DNA of 64,000 nucleotides from Sphingobacterium sp. UBA7855 (GTDB lineage: Bacteria > Bacteroidota > Bacteroidia > Sphingobacteriales > Sphingobacteriaceae): NCBI GenBank assembly GCA_002500745.1, contig DLST01000002.1, positions 186,001 through 250,000 on the forward strand, given 5' to 3'. This document shows positions 25,157-34,860 of the stretch, piece after piece (position 1 is the first letter of the stretch; each line of letters begins with the position of its first letter). Position numbers and translations under genes: made by a program. The notes under the pieces were generated by a model. That model was not told the origin of the DNA. It saw nothing but the letters and a program-made list of their open reading frames with translations, and made no database searches.

Positions 25157-26737
25157 TTATTGTATCAATTTTTTAACGTTATCCAATTCGTCGATATCCG
25201 CAACAGTTTTATCTTTTCGCCAGCGCAATATCCTCGGAAATCGCAATGCTACACCAGATTTGTGGCGTTTACTGTATCCAATTCCTTCAAAGGCAATCTC
25301 AAAAACAAGTTCGGGTTTAACCGTTCTCACCGGACCGAACTTTTCGATTGAATTCTTTTTCACAAATCGGCTTACCTCAAGGATTTCTTTATCGGTAAGT
25401 CCTGAATAAGCTTTGGCAATAGTGACTAACTGATCTCCATCCTTTACGGCAAAGGTATAATCTGTGTAATGAGCGCTGCGGCGGCCGCTTCCTTTTTGTG
25501 CGTAAATGAGTACGGCATCGATGCTCATGGGATTTACTTTCCACTTCCACCAATCTCCTTTTTTGCGGCCTGCATGATACGTGGAATCAATTTTCTTAAG
25601 CATGATACCCTCACTGTTGATTTCGCGCGCTGCCGCCTGAATCTGTTGGAGTGCTGTCCAGTTTTCAGCATGTATCAAGGGTGACAATTTTAAGATGGTA
25701 TCCCGATTTGCTGTATGGAGTTGTTCCAGCAAGGAGCGCCTATAGGCTAGCGGCTTATCGCGAAGATCGTTACCATGGAGTTCCAACAGATCATAAAGGT
25801 AAACTGAAATAGGGACTTCATCTCGAAGCGCTTTTGGAATGGTTTTGCGATTGATCCTTTTTTGAAGTTCGGAAAAGTTGCGTACCTGTCCGTCTTTAAC
25901 AGCAAGAATTTCTCCATCCAGTACGAAATCTCCTTCCCATTGACTAAGTGCTGCTGTAATTTCCGGAAACTGGGCCGTGACGAGCTCTTCGCCGCGAGAC
26001 CAGATGTGGATATCTTCATTGCGTTTGATCAGCTGTCCACGGATACCATCCCATTTGTATTCAGCTTGCCATGTGGTAATCTTTCCGAGCTGCTCAGCAT
26101 CTTTTTCAATAGGATAAGCGAGGCAAAAAGGGTAAGGTTTGGACAAATTTGTGTCACTATATGCACCGCGGACGAGCTTTTCGAATTCGACTTCATTCGG
26201 ATTCCACTCACCCATAATGCTATGTGCTACGGCACTTGCTTCGGTACCTGTATATTGTGCTATGGTATTGATAAGGCCTTTTGCGGAAATCCCCAAACGG
26301 AAGCTTCCGCCCAGAAGTTTGTTAAAGATGAAACGCTCGACTGTAGTCAGTACATTCCAAGAATGTAGAACAAAAGTTTTCTTTTCCGCAATTGTGGCAT
26401 GCTGCAGGGTGGTAATTTCATCCATCCATTCACTTAAGCTTTTTTCTATCAGTTGAGATGCAGGCGGTAAAAGTAGGGATAAGGTCTCGGATAGATCTCC
26501 TACAGCGGCGTATGATTCGACAAATAACCATTCAGGAATTTCCGTTATTTCTAATGTCCAAATCTTGAGATCCTTTACAGCAATGCTACGTTTAGGTCTT
26601 TTTCCTGTCATCAGTGCTAAAAACCAAAGTTTGTCTTTTTCAGAGGCTCGATTAAAAAACTCCAAAATAGCCTCTTTTTTCAAGTTCGTCTTATTGCTGC
26701 TGTCCAGCGCATTGATTAAGTTCGCAAATTCTTTCAT
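25157..26737 (-). CDS. ATP-dependent DNA ligase (ligase-associated damage response)
   Basis: 526 residues. The adenylation motif is EYKWDGIRG with catalytic Lys228. Later nucleotidyltransferase motifs are visible: FVLDGEIL (III), EGIMLKK (IV) and WWKWK (V). The N-terminal 200 residues form the archaeal/eukaryotic-type DNA-binding domain, and the C-terminal OB-fold ends with GVALRFPRILRWRKDK. It seals nicks in double-stranded DNA using ATP, unlike the NAD-dependent replicative ligase. It lies 8 bp behind the exonuclease gene. Confidence 0.92.
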   Translation of the reverse strand: MKEFANLINALDSSNKTNLKKEAILEFFNRASEKDKLWFLALMTGKRPKRSIAVKDLKIWTLEITEIPEWLFVESYAAVGDLSETLSLLLPPASQLIEKSLSEWMDEITTLQHATIAEKKTFVLHSWNVLTTVERFIFNKLLGGSFRLGISAKGLINTIAQYTGTEASAVAHSIMGEWNPNEVEFEKLVRGAYSDTNLSKPYPFCLAYPIEKDAEQLGKITTWQAEYKWDGIRGQLIKRNEDIHIWSRGEELVTAQFPEITAALSQWEGDFVLDGEILAVKDGQVRNFSELQKRINRKTIPKALRDEVPISVYLYDLLELHGNDLRDKPLAYRRSLLEQLHTANRDTILKLSPLIHAENWTALQQIQAAAREINSEGIMLKKIDSTYHAGRKKGDWWKWKVNPMSIDAVLIYAQKGSGRRSAHYTDYTFAVKDGDQLVTIAKAYSGLTDKEILEVSRFVKKNSIEKFGPVRTVKPELVFEIAFEGIGYSKRHKSGVALRFPRILRWRKDKTVADIDELDNVKKLIQ

Positions 26738-26745
26738 GGGCTGTC

Positions 26746-27744
26746 TTAAGTCGTTTGTTCCTGAGGATCTTCTTCATCACCGTACTGAGTCGTGACTTCT
26801 TCGGCTTCAATACCGATTTCATTCAGGTATTTGGCGAATGTTGCCGTCTGACCGTGTGTGACATATACTTTTTCCGCTGCACTTCCACGTACAGCTTGCA
26901 GTAAACCAGGCCAGTCGGCGTGGTCACTGATCGCAAATCCTGCATCAGCACTACGCCATCGTCGTGCACCGCGGATTTGCATCCAGCCCGAACAGATCGC
27001 ATAAGCCATATTCGGTATCTTTTGAAGCGTTTGGCTATCCAATAAGGCAGGTGGAAGTAATACAATCTGATTGTCGAGTACTTTGAGTCCTTCCTTTAGA
27101 TCTACAATTTGATAGGGCGGTAATTTTATTCCTTCTTGAAGGTAAGCTTCATTAAGTTTAGCAATACTATAGTGAACAAATACTGGACCCATCTCATGAA
27201 CTGCATTTAAAATGCGCTGCGACTTTCCCAGTGAATAACCTATAAATACTGAAGTTTTTCTATTGCTCTGGTTGTTTTTAATCCACGATTGCAAGCGTTC
27301 ATTTTGCGTATCAACTGGCTCCCAACGATAAATAGGGAGACCAAAGGTGCTTTCTGTAATAAGTTCATGACATTTAATTGGTTCAAAAGGTGTCGATAGG
27401 CCGTCGTCCTGTATTTTATAATCCCCCGTAAATACAACCACTTTCCCTTTATACTCAAGTCGGATCTGGGCGGAGCCAATAATATGACCCGCCGGATGCA
27501 AAGAAACACGTACACCATTAATATGTATAGGTTCATTGTAAGCCAGTCCCTGAACTTGAATATCAGGGCCTATCCGGCTTCGAAGGATATTTACTGTAAA
27601 ATGATGACAGAGGTATTTTTTCATTCCCCAGTGAGCATGATCTGCATGACCGTGGGAGATAACTGCCAGATCAACAGGTTTCCAGGGGTCAAGATAAAAC
27701 TTGCCCGGAATACAGTATATACCTTTCGATGTAAAACGTATCAT
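26746..27744 (-). CDS. Ligase-associated DNA damage response exonuclease (metallo-beta-lactamase fold)
   Basis: 332 residues. The metal site SHGHADHAHWG is present near residue 30, followed by LHPAGHIIGSAQI and FTGDYK. Near the C-terminus SDHADW and YVTHG complete the beta-CASP-like set. It resembles SNM1/Pso2-type nucleases. It heads the repair operon, with the promoter in the 145-bp space that is shared divergently with the signalling cluster. It would resect or open damaged ends before ligation. Confidence 0.9.
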   Translation of the reverse strand: MIRFTSKGIYCIPGKFYLDPWKPVDLAVISHGHADHAHWGMKKYLCHHFTVNILRSRIGPDIQVQGLAYNEPIHINGVRVSLHPAGHIIGSAQIRLEYKGKVVVFTGDYKIQDDGLSTPFEPIKCHELITESTFGLPIYRWEPVDTQNERLQSWIKNNQSNRKTSVFIGYSLGKSQRILNAVHEMGPVFVHYSIAKLNEAYLQEGIKLPPYQIVDLKEGLKVLDNQIVLLPPALLDSQTLQKIPNMAYAICSGWMQIRGARRWRSADAGFAISDHADWPGLLQAVRGSAAEKVYVTHGQTATFAKYLNEIGIEAEEVTTQYGDEEDPQEQTT

Positions 27745-27889
27745 ATATCAATAAAACAGCCTTTGATACACTAAAGTTTTACTTATTTCATTCCGATATA
27801 TCTTGCTTTTGGTAATCCTCAATTTGATTAGTGGTATTCAGCTAAATTTTTTTAGATTTGTTAACCTTGATGCTAAGTTCAAATACACT

Positions 27890-29377
27890 ATGATATTAAT
27901 TGTTGATGATAATCCGGATAATATTTACTCGTTACAAAAGTTACTTGAATCCAAGAATTTTGAAGTTGATACCGCTCAATCTGGGGAGGAAGCTCTAAAG
28001 AAGATTTTAAAATATAATTATGCATTAATTATACTGGATGTTCAGATGCCGGATATGGATGGCTTTGAAGTCGCTGAAAATATTGCAGGGTTTAGCAAAA
28101 CGAAAGAAACCCCGATAATATTTTTGTCTGCTGTAAATACGGATAAACGTTTTATCACGAAAGGGTACAATTCGGGCGGTTTGGATTACGTGACCAAGCC
28201 TGTTGATCCTGATATTCTCCTGTTGAAAGTAAAGACATTTTATCGGTTATATGAACAGACGCAAGCACTTAAAGATGTTCAACAAACATTAGAACTGGAA
28301 GTGGAACGGCGAAAGGAGGCACAGAAAGAGTTAAGTTCGAAGGTAGACTATTTGCATACACTTCTGGAGTCTTTACCACAAATTGCATTTACATGTAATC
28401 ATGAGGGGACTATTGATTTTGTAAATGGTCGCTGGTTTCAGTTTTCCGATGATGCTGTAAAGTTTCCGCAAACATATCCTGGCGATCCGTCTATTGAGCA
28501 GGAGCTTCATGCCAGTCTTCGTTCGGGAAAGCCACTAGAAATGGAGGTTCGCATTCAACGACGTACTTGTGGTGAATATCTGTATCAACTCTTGCGTGTG
28601 TGGCCTATTTTAGAAAAAGGCGAAAGTAAATGGGTAGGAACATTTACGGATATTGACGCACAGAAAAAGGCAGAAAAGGAAAAAGATGAGTTTCTTAGTA
28701 TCGCTAGTCACGAGTTGAAAACACCATTGACAAGCATAAAGGCATACATGCAATTACTGGATCGAAAGCTAAAATTAGATGAAGAGAGTGCCGAAGCAAA
28801 ATATGTAACACGGGTGCAGGGGCAGGTAGACAAACTCAATAGTCTAATTTCTGACCTTTTGGATCTCTCAAAGATCGATAATGGGAAGTTGTTGATTAAT
28901 AAAAAAGTATTTCCGCTTGAGCATATGGTGAAAAGTGCGATAGACTCCATTGTTCAGACGCATGAGCAAAGCAATATGAAACTGCTACGAACAGGTGATA
29001 TTACAGATGTACAGATTTATGGTGATGAGATCCGCCTTGAACAGGTGCTGGTAAATTTTTTGACCAATGCCTATAAATATGCTGCTGGTACGGAAAAAGT
29101 AATTGTCGACTGTACTGTTATTGGCGATACTGTAAAAATCAGTGTCATTGATTTCGGAATAGGAATACCTGTAGAAAAGCAGGCCGATGTCTTTGAGAAA
29201 TTTTATCGTGTAGAAGAAACGTCTTTTGATTTTCAGGGACTCGGCATAGGGCTTTATATCTGCGCTGAAATTATTCGTGCTCACCAAGGAACGATTTCTG
29301 TTGAGAGTTCGGGTGGACAAGGAGCTACGTTTTCCTTTACTTTACCTGTAACTATACCCGAGGATGCCAAATGCTAA
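27890..29377 (+). CDS. Response regulator-PAS-histidine kinase
   Basis: 495 residues starting at ATG 27890 (MILIVDDNPDN); longer in-frame starts only add a non-conserved extension. Domain order: receiver 1-115 with phospho-acceptor Asp50 (LIILDVQMPDMDG) and Lys in VTKPVD; coiled linker; PAS about 150-260; HisKA with FLSIASHELKTPLTS and His274; HATPase with N-box VNFLTNAYKYA, G1 DFGIGIP and G2 GLGIGLYI. No membrane segment, so it is cytoplasmic. Its end overlaps the next kinase by 14 bp. It probably receives phosphate from, or passes it to, the neighbouring hybrid kinase and receivers. Confidence 0.9.
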   Translation: MILIVDDNPDNIYSLQKLLESKNFEVDTAQSGEEALKKILKYNYALIILDVQMPDMDGFEVAENIAGFSKTKETPIIFLSAVNTDKRFITKGYNSGGLDYVTKPVDPDILLLKVKTFYRLYEQTQALKDVQQTLELEVERRKEAQKELSSKVDYLHTLLESLPQIAFTCNHEGTIDFVNGRWFQFSDDAVKFPQTYPGDPSIEQELHASLRSGKPLEMEVRIQRRTCGEYLYQLLRVWPILEKGESKWVGTFTDIDAQKKAEKEKDEFLSIASHELKTPLTSIKAYMQLLDRKLKLDEESAEAKYVTRVQGQVDKLNSLISDLLDLSKIDNGKLLINKKVFPLEHMVKSAIDSIVQTHEQSNMKLLRTGDITDVQIYGDEIRLEQVLVNFLTNAYKYAAGTEKVIVDCTVIGDTVKISVIDFGIGIPVEKQADVFEKFYRVEETSFDFQGLGIGLYICAEIIRAHQGTISVESSGGQGATFSFTLPVTIPEDAKC

Positions 29378-32300
29378 GATAATCAGTAATATAACTTGGG
29401 GAATCGGTTTTTCATTGATTGTACTGCTTATGAGTTCTACGGCTTCCTATATCGGGATTGAGGAACAAAACAGGCATCGTCGGGAGCTTGCTGTGACAAG
29501 AAAGATTATCAATCTATCGAATACCGCCCTTAATTCTTTGCAAGGAGCTGAAACTGGGAATCGGGGGTTTCTGTTAACTGGAAAGGAGAGCTATTTAGAG
29601 CCCTTTGATAATGCATTATCAAATTTACCTGCCGAATTAAAGGAAATGGAGATGCTAACTCATCAGGATCCAGTACAAGGAGTTAAGGTGGATAGCTTCC
29701 TAACAGCAGCAAACTTGAGGATGGAAATTTTAAAGGAATCGGTAGCTACCAAAAGAAAGGGTGGGGTGGTTAGTGCTGCGCAGTTGGATCGCAGTAAAAT
29801 GGTGATGGACAAATGCCGTCATATTATCGATGAAATTATTAGATATGAGGATGAGCATATTGACCGAAAATCGGCTAAACTGGATAATTCCTCTTTAATT
29901 ACAACATTATTTATTGTAATCAGTGCTTTACTTTCTCTTATTATTACCAGTTATTTTTATGTTCGGTTAAGGAGAGATTTCAAAAAGCGCCTAACGCTTG
30001 AAAAATCACTTCGGGAAAAGGATGAAGTAATTTCAAAACGTTTAAATTTAATCCAAAGGATTACTAATCGTATCGCATTGGGAGAATACGATGTAAGAGT
30101 GGAAGAATTGGAGGATGACGATCTTGGCGCGATAGCGAAATCTGTTAACAGGATGTCTAAAGCGCTGCAGAAATCCTTTGGACAACTTACTGATAATGAC
30201 TGGTTGCATGCGGGTTATGCTCAACTCTATATAGAATTAATGGGGAATAAAAACGAAGATGCGATTGCTTCGGATTCCATTAAAACCCTTGTGAGCTATA
30301 TGGATGCGGTTAGTGGTGCAATTTATATTTTTAATGAAGAGAGATTACTATTAATGGGTACCTATGGACTGGATAGTCAGGTGCAGAAATCTTTCTTACC
30401 TGGCGAAGGATATATCGGTCAGGTGTATATTGACCGGCAAACAAAAGCTCTAAATAATATTAATACGGGGGAATATGTAGTAAGTTTTGCGAATGGAAAA
30501 ATTAATGTGCCTTATATTCAATTCTTACCTTTATTGGTTGAAGATAAAGTGCTAGGGGTATTAGAAATCGGTCAAATGAATAATTTTACTGCAGTTGAAT
30601 TAACCTTTCTCCATGAGTGTGCCAGGCAGATAAGCATTGCGTTGATGTCCGCCAAAGGACGTGCAAAGATTCAAACATTATTGGAAGAGACCCAAGTGCA
30701 GTCTGAAGAGCTGTTGACACAACATGCAGAACTTGAGAGTTTAAATGCAGAACTGGAGGCTCAAACGCTACGTCTTCAGTCTTCGGAAGAGGAATTAAAA
30801 GTTCAACAGGAGGAACTTATACAATCCAATAAAGAGCTGGAAGAGCGTTCTAGATTGCTCGAAGATAAAAATCTAATGATTGCAGAACGCAATAAGGAAA
30901 TTCAACTGAAGGCCGAGGAGTTGGCGATGAGCACGAAATATAAATCGGAATTTTTAGCCAATATGTCCCACGAACTCCGTACCCCGCTCAATTCAATTTT
31001 GCTACTTTCGCGGTTGCTGTCAGAGAACGTCAGCGAGAATCTGAATTCAGATCAGATTGAGTCTGCCAAAGTCATTCAGAGTTCGGGATCAAGTTTATTA
31101 ACACTTATTGATGAAATCTTAGACCTTTCTAAAATTGAATCCGGCAAGATGACTGTGGAATATACGACGTTGGATCTAAACGACATTCTATCAGATTTAA
31201 ATAGTCTGTTTTTGCCGGTTGTACAAGAAAAGGGATTGATTTTCAAAACGAATATCAGTGATGAGGTGGCTGCAAGATTTGAGGGCGATCGTCTTCGGAT
31301 AGACCAAGTTCTTCGCAATTTGATTTCGAACGCAATAAAATTTACCAAGGAAGGTGAGGTACGCTTGGATATTTACGAAGATTCCCAGGATAAGGATAAG
31401 TTGGTTTTTGCCGTTGTTGATTCTGGTATCGGTATACCCCTTGAGAAGCAAAAAATCATTTTTGAAGCTTTTCAACAGGCAGATGGATCGACCAGAAGAA
31501 AGTATGGCGGTACAGGTTTAGGACTTTCTATTAGCCGTGAAATTGCGCGTCTTTTGGGTGGAGAGATTAGGTTGGAGAGTGCGGAGGGGAAAGGCAGTAC
31601 ATTTTTGTTTGTTATTCCAAAATATAAAAATGAGGTCCGTGAGGTACTGACGAAAGAAGAGAAGCTTGTTGATGAGATATCTTCAGAGGTGGAGGACGTC
31701 ATTGAGCTCATTAGAGAGGATGGTTATGATCCATTAACGATTCCCATCCCAGAGGAAGTACCTGATGACCGAGATACGATTAAAGAGGATGACAAGGTAA
31801 TATTGATTGTAGAGGACGACGTTAATTTCGCTAAGGCCCTATTGCAGTATACACGCAAACAAACGTATAAGGGTGTTGTGGTGGTGCGTGGTGACCACGC
31901 TTTGCCTGCAGCATTAAAATACAAACCTGCTGCTGTTTTATTGGATATACAATTGCCCGTAATGGATGGATGGGCAGTTATGGATCGATTGAAGGGTGAC
32001 AAGGCAACACGCCATATTCCCGTGCATGTCATGTCCTCCCTATCGGTAAAAAAAGAAAGTTTATTAAAAGGAGCGATTGATTTCATAAATAAGCCTGTTG
32101 CTTTAGAGCAAATGACAAACATATTTCAAAAGATTGAATTGGCTCTAAAGTCCTCTCCGAAGAAAGTACTTATTGTGGAGGAAAATCCCAAACATGCCAG
32201 TGCACTATCTTATTTTTTAAGTAGTTTTAATATCGCCCTTGAAGTAAAAAATAATGTTGAAGACAGTATCACGGCTTTGCGCACGGCCGATGTTGATTGT

Positions 32301-32966
32301 GTAATTTTGGATATGGGGGTGCCCGATGAAATGGGATACCATACCTTGGAGGCTATTAAGCAGCATGAAGGTCTTGAAAACTTACCTATCATCATCTTTA
32401 CCGGAAAAAATCTGTCCAAATCTGAGGAACTCAAGATAAAGAAATATGCAGATTCCGTTGTGGTGAAGACTGCACATTCCTATCAGCGTATTCTTGATGA
32501 AGTCGGGTTGTTTTTGCATTTAATAGAAGTCAATAATGCAGATGATATAAAAAGAAAGAATAATGGATTAGGGTCATTAACCGATGTGTTGAAACGAAAG
32601 AGGGTACTCATAGCCGATGATGATGTTCGAAATATCTATTCCTTGACCAAAGCTTTGGAGAAATTTAAAGTAAAGGTCCTTCCGGCCATGGATGGAAAAG
32701 AGGCCTTAGATGTCCTTGCTTCGGGAGAATCCGTCGATATCGTGCTGATGGATATGATGATGCCTGAGATGGATGGCTATGAGACGATCAAAAATATCCG
32801 TCAGAATTCCCAATACGGAGCACTACCAATTATTGCTGTTACGGCAAAGTCGATGATTGGTGATCGGGAGAAATGCATTCAGGCTGGTGCGTCTGATTAT
32901 ATTTCCAAACCGGTGGATATTGATCAATTGCTGTCTTTATTGCGTGTGTGGTTATATGATAATTAA
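29364..32966 (+). CDS. CHASE3-HAMP-GAF hybrid histidine kinase with three receivers
   Basis: 1200 residues. Order: TM1 (about 10-28), CHASE3 extracytoplasmic sensor with the NRGFLLTG motif (about 30-175), TM2 (about 175-198), HAMP, GAF (about 285-430), long Glu/Leu-rich coiled coil (430-525), HisKA (His536 in NMSHELRTPLNS), HATPase (VDSGIGIP, GTGLGLSIS), then three receivers at about 798-915, 922-1035 and 1073-1195. Receivers 1 and 3 have the canonical Asp (VLLDIQLPVMDG; VLMDMMMPEMDG). Receiver 2 has VILDMGVPDEMG and VVKTAH in place of the usual S/T-K-P, so it looks divergent. The signal is unknown. Confidence 0.92.
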   Translation: MPNAKIISNITWGIGFSLIVLLMSSTASYIGIEEQNRHRRELAVTRKIINLSNTALNSLQGAETGNRGFLLTGKESYLEPFDNALSNLPAELKEMEMLTHQDPVQGVKVDSFLTAANLRMEILKESVATKRKGGVVSAAQLDRSKMVMDKCRHIIDEIIRYEDEHIDRKSAKLDNSSLITTLFIVISALLSLIITSYFYVRLRRDFKKRLTLEKSLREKDEVISKRLNLIQRITNRIALGEYDVRVEELEDDDLGAIAKSVNRMSKALQKSFGQLTDNDWLHAGYAQLYIELMGNKNEDAIASDSIKTLVSYMDAVSGAIYIFNEERLLLMGTYGLDSQVQKSFLPGEGYIGQVYIDRQTKALNNINTGEYVVSFANGKINVPYIQFLPLLVEDKVLGVLEIGQMNNFTAVELTFLHECARQISIALMSAKGRAKIQTLLEETQVQSEELLTQHAELESLNAELEAQTLRLQSSEEELKVQQEELIQSNKELEERSRLLEDKNLMIAERNKEIQLKAEELAMSTKYKSEFLANMSHELRTPLNSILLLSRLLSENVSENLNSDQIESAKVIQSSGSSLLTLIDEILDLSKIESGKMTVEYTTLDLNDILSDLNSLFLPVVQEKGLIFKTNISDEVAARFEGDRLRIDQVLRNLISNAIKFTKEGEVRLDIYEDSQDKDKLVFAVVDSGIGIPLEKQKIIFEAFQQADGSTRRKYGGTGLGLSISREIARLLGGEIRLESAEGKGSTFLFVIPKYKNEVREVLTKEEKLVDEISSEVEDVIELIREDGYDPLTIPIPEEVPDDRDTIKEDDKVILIVEDDVNFAKALLQYTRKQTYKGVVVVRGDHALPAALKYKPAAVLLDIQLPVMDGWAVMDRLKGDKATRHIPVHVMSSLSVKKESLLKGAIDFINKPVALEQMTNIFQKIELALKSSPKKVLIVEENPKHASALSYFLSSFNIALEVKNNVEDSITALRTADVDCVILDMGVPDEMGYHTLEAIKQHEGLENLPIIIFTGKNLSKSEELKIKKYADSVVVKTAHSYQRILDEVGLFLHLIEVNNADDIKRKNNGLGSLTDVLKRKRVLIADDDVRNIYSLTKALEKFKVKVLPAMDGKEALDVLASGESVDIVLMDMMMPEMDGYETIKNIRQNSQYGALPIIAVTAKSMIGDREKCIQAGASDYISKPVDIDQLLSLLRVWLYDN

Positions 32967-32980
32967 GGAAGTTTGGATAT

Positions 32981-33352
32981 ATGGATCAAAATAAGGTGAT
33001 ATTAATTGTAGATGACGATCAGCGAAATATCTTTGCATTGCGTTTGACTCTAAAGGCCAACGGATATCGGGTGTTGAGCAGTAATTCAGCTCTGGATGCG
33101 ATCCGACTATTGAAAACGGACGATCAGATTGCCCTGGTTTTGTTGGATATGATGATGCCGGAGGTCGACGGTTATGAAACAATACAGTTAATCCGAAAGT
33201 TGAATTCCAATAGTCGGTTACCTATTGTAGCTGTTACGGCACAAGCGATGAGTGGGGATAGAGAAAAATGTTTACATGCCGGGGCGCAAGCTTATATTTC
33301 TAAACCTATTGACGTTGATAAATTGACGCTTGAAATTGAAAGATTGATTTAG
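32981..33352 (+). CDS. Stand-alone response regulator (receiver only)
   Basis: 123 residues, one receiver domain: acidic pocket DDD (11-13), phospho-acceptor Asp56 (LLDMMMPEVDG), switch Thr in VTAQAM and Lys in SKPI. It closely resembles the third receiver of the preceding kinase and lies 14 bp downstream, suggesting local duplication. With no output domain it probably acts as a phosphate shuttle or by protein contact. The CheR gene starts at the very next base. Confidence 0.9.
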   Translation: MDQNKVILIVDDDQRNIFALRLTLKANGYRVLSSNSALDAIRLLKTDDQIALVLLDMMMPEVDGYETIQLIRKLNSNSRLPIVAVTAQAMSGDREKCLHAGAQAYISKPIDVDKLTLEIERLI

Positions 33353-34183
33353 ATGTTGGGCTATAATATGATAGGAGACCATGAGGTTGATATCTTGCTT
33401 GAGGATATATACCGTCAATATGGCTATGATTTTTTGCAGTACAGTAGAGCCTCCATTAAGAGAAGGATTAATCGAATAATGACCAACGATCGATTGGCAA
33501 GCTTTGCTGAACTGCGATTTGCTTTGAAAGACAATGCCGAATTTCTACAACATTTCGTTGAAGAGATTACGGTAAATTTGACAGAGATGTTTCGGGACCC
33601 ACTATTTTTTCGGGAACTTCGAGAAGAAATTCTTCCTCAATTGGGTACCTATCCTTTAATACGGATCTGGGTTGCTGGCTGCTCTACAGGTGAAGAAGCA
33701 TATTCTATGGCCATTTTGTTAAAAGAAGCTAATCTATACCATAAGTCGTTGATTTATGCAACAGATATTAATCCTAGAGTTCTTGAGATTGCGCGTAATG
33801 GCGTTTATCCATTGAGCTTGGTCAGGACTTTCTCTGAAAATTATATGGAATCAGGGGGAAAGCAGGACTTTTCGAATTATTATACTGCCAATTATGAGTG
33901 TGCAAAATTTGATGATGAATTGAAAAGAAAAATGATTATATCAACGCATAATTTGGTGTCCGACACTTCGTTTAACAGTTTTCAATTGATTTTGTGCCGC
34001 AATGTATTGATTTACTTCAATAAGGAATTGCAGGAACGAGTTTTTAAATTATTCGACTCGAGTCTTGAAAATTTAGGATATTTAGGTTTAGGTAGTAAAG
34101 AAACGATACGATTTTCTAGCATTCAGCATAACTTTACGGCTGTTGGCAATCATAAAATTTGGAAAAAACTTTATACCTTGTAG
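33353..34183 (+). CDS. CheR-type protein-glutamate methyltransferase
   Basis: 276 residues; an alternative start at 33368 (MIGDHEVD) is equally good. The N-terminal helical CheR domain is followed by the SAM-binding fold with VAGCSTGEEAYSMAI and YATDINPRVLEIARNG, then LILCRNVLIYFNKELQ. CheR methylates glutamates on chemoreceptors using S-adenosylmethionine. Here there is no receptor, CheA, CheW or CheB gene nearby. The target is more likely the CHASE3/coiled-coil kinase or another sensor in the cluster (inference). The gene abuts the stop of the receiver gene (TAG-ATG), so translation is probably coupled. Confidence 0.9.
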   Translation: MLGYNMIGDHEVDILLEDIYRQYGYDFLQYSRASIKRRINRIMTNDRLASFAELRFALKDNAEFLQHFVEEITVNLTEMFRDPLFFRELREEILPQLGTYPLIRIWVAGCSTGEEAYSMAILLKEANLYHKSLIYATDINPRVLEIARNGVYPLSLVRTFSENYMESGGKQDFSNYYTANYECAKFDDELKRKMIISTHNLVSDTSFNSFQLILCRNVLIYFNKELQERVFKLFDSSLENLGYLGLGSKETIRFSSIQHNFTAVGNHKIWKKLYTL

Positions 34184-34251
34184 CTGTATGCATGTAGATA
34201 TGATTTTTTATCCAATATTAAACGTAGGGAGTAAAGTATTTTAACTATTTT

Positions 34252-34617
34252 ATGAGTAAAACAAAAACTGTATTAATATTTGATGACGATACCATTATTT
34301 TGGAAGTCATAACTGTCGTATTAATGGATTTAGGGTTGAATGTTGAAGTTTCCGAAACTTCTCATGATATTATCCCACGGGTCGAATCTTCAAAGCCTGA
34401 TCTCATCTTGATGGACAATTGGATTCCTAATATAGGAGGTGTTGAAGCAACTAGGCTGCTGAAAGCGGATGTTCGATTTAATCATATTCCCGTAATTTAC
34501 GTTTCAGCGAACAACGATATTCAATCGCTGGCTGATCGCGCCGGAGCAGATGATTTTCTATCCAAACCATTTGATTTGGAAGATCTGGAAAATATTGTAC
34601 ATAAATATATCGCTTAA
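34252..34617 (+). CDS. Stand-alone response regulator
   Basis: 121 residues, a receiver domain with DDD at 11-13, phospho-acceptor Asp55 (LILMDNWIPN), Ser in VSANND and Lys in SKPF. It is more diverged than the receivers upstream, with N-W-I-P after the Asp. It is 68 bp after the CheR gene and ends the signalling island, before a bidirectional terminator. Confidence 0.88.
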   Translation: MSKTKTVLIFDDDTIILEVITVVLMDLGLNVEVSETSHDIIPRVESSKPDLILMDNWIPNIGGVEATRLLKADVRFNHIPVIYVSANNDIQSLADRAGADDFLSKPFDLEDLENIVHKYIA

Positions 34618-34690
34618 CACAATTGGTATGCGGATCTGCTACCAGCAATGGTTTAGTTCTTCACTTGGTAGAGTTCCTTACAAAATAAAA

Positions 34691-34714
34691 AAGCCTTTCA
34701 TTTCTGAAAGGCTT
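34691..34714. terminator. Bidirectional terminator between response regulator and tRNA-Ser
   Basis: AAGCCTTTC (34691-34699) pairs with GAAAGGCTT (34706-34714). T runs follow on both strands (TTTTTCT plus, TTTTTTATTTT minus), so it can end both convergent transcripts. Confidence 0.85.
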
Positions 34715-34720
34715 TTTCTG

Positions 34721-34805
34721 CGGAGAGTGAGGGATTCGAACCCCCGAACCTGTGACAGTTAACGGTTTTCAAGACCGCCGCATTCGACCACTCTGCCAAC
34801 TCTCC
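34721..34805 (-). tRNA. tRNA-Ser(UGA)
   Basis: 85-nt tRNA with a long variable arm, typical of serine. The acceptor stem is GGAGAGT/ACTCTCC with discriminator G. The anticodon loop CTTGAAA gives UGA, and the T-arm contains GGTTCGAATCC. CCA is not fully encoded. Confidence 0.95.
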
Positions 34806-34809
34806 GCGA

Positions 34810-34840
34810 CAAAAGTACGAATTTTTGCTCTTCCACCAAA
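34810..34840 (-). promoter_or_regulatory. Bacteroidota-type promoter of tRNA-Ser
   Basis: On the minus strand TTTG (34840-34837), exactly 19 nt, then TACTTTTG (34817-34810), the -33/-7 consensus. The tRNA begins 4 nt further on, so the primary transcript has almost no 5' leader. Confidence 0.8.
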
Positions 34841-34860
34841 TTTTATTTTATAAATTGAGC

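Noticed and set aside
32981..33352. Broken-off fourth receiver of the hybrid kinase (frameshift)
   Set aside because: The kinase has its own stop, a 14-bp gap follows, and the receiver has its own ATG and complete domain.
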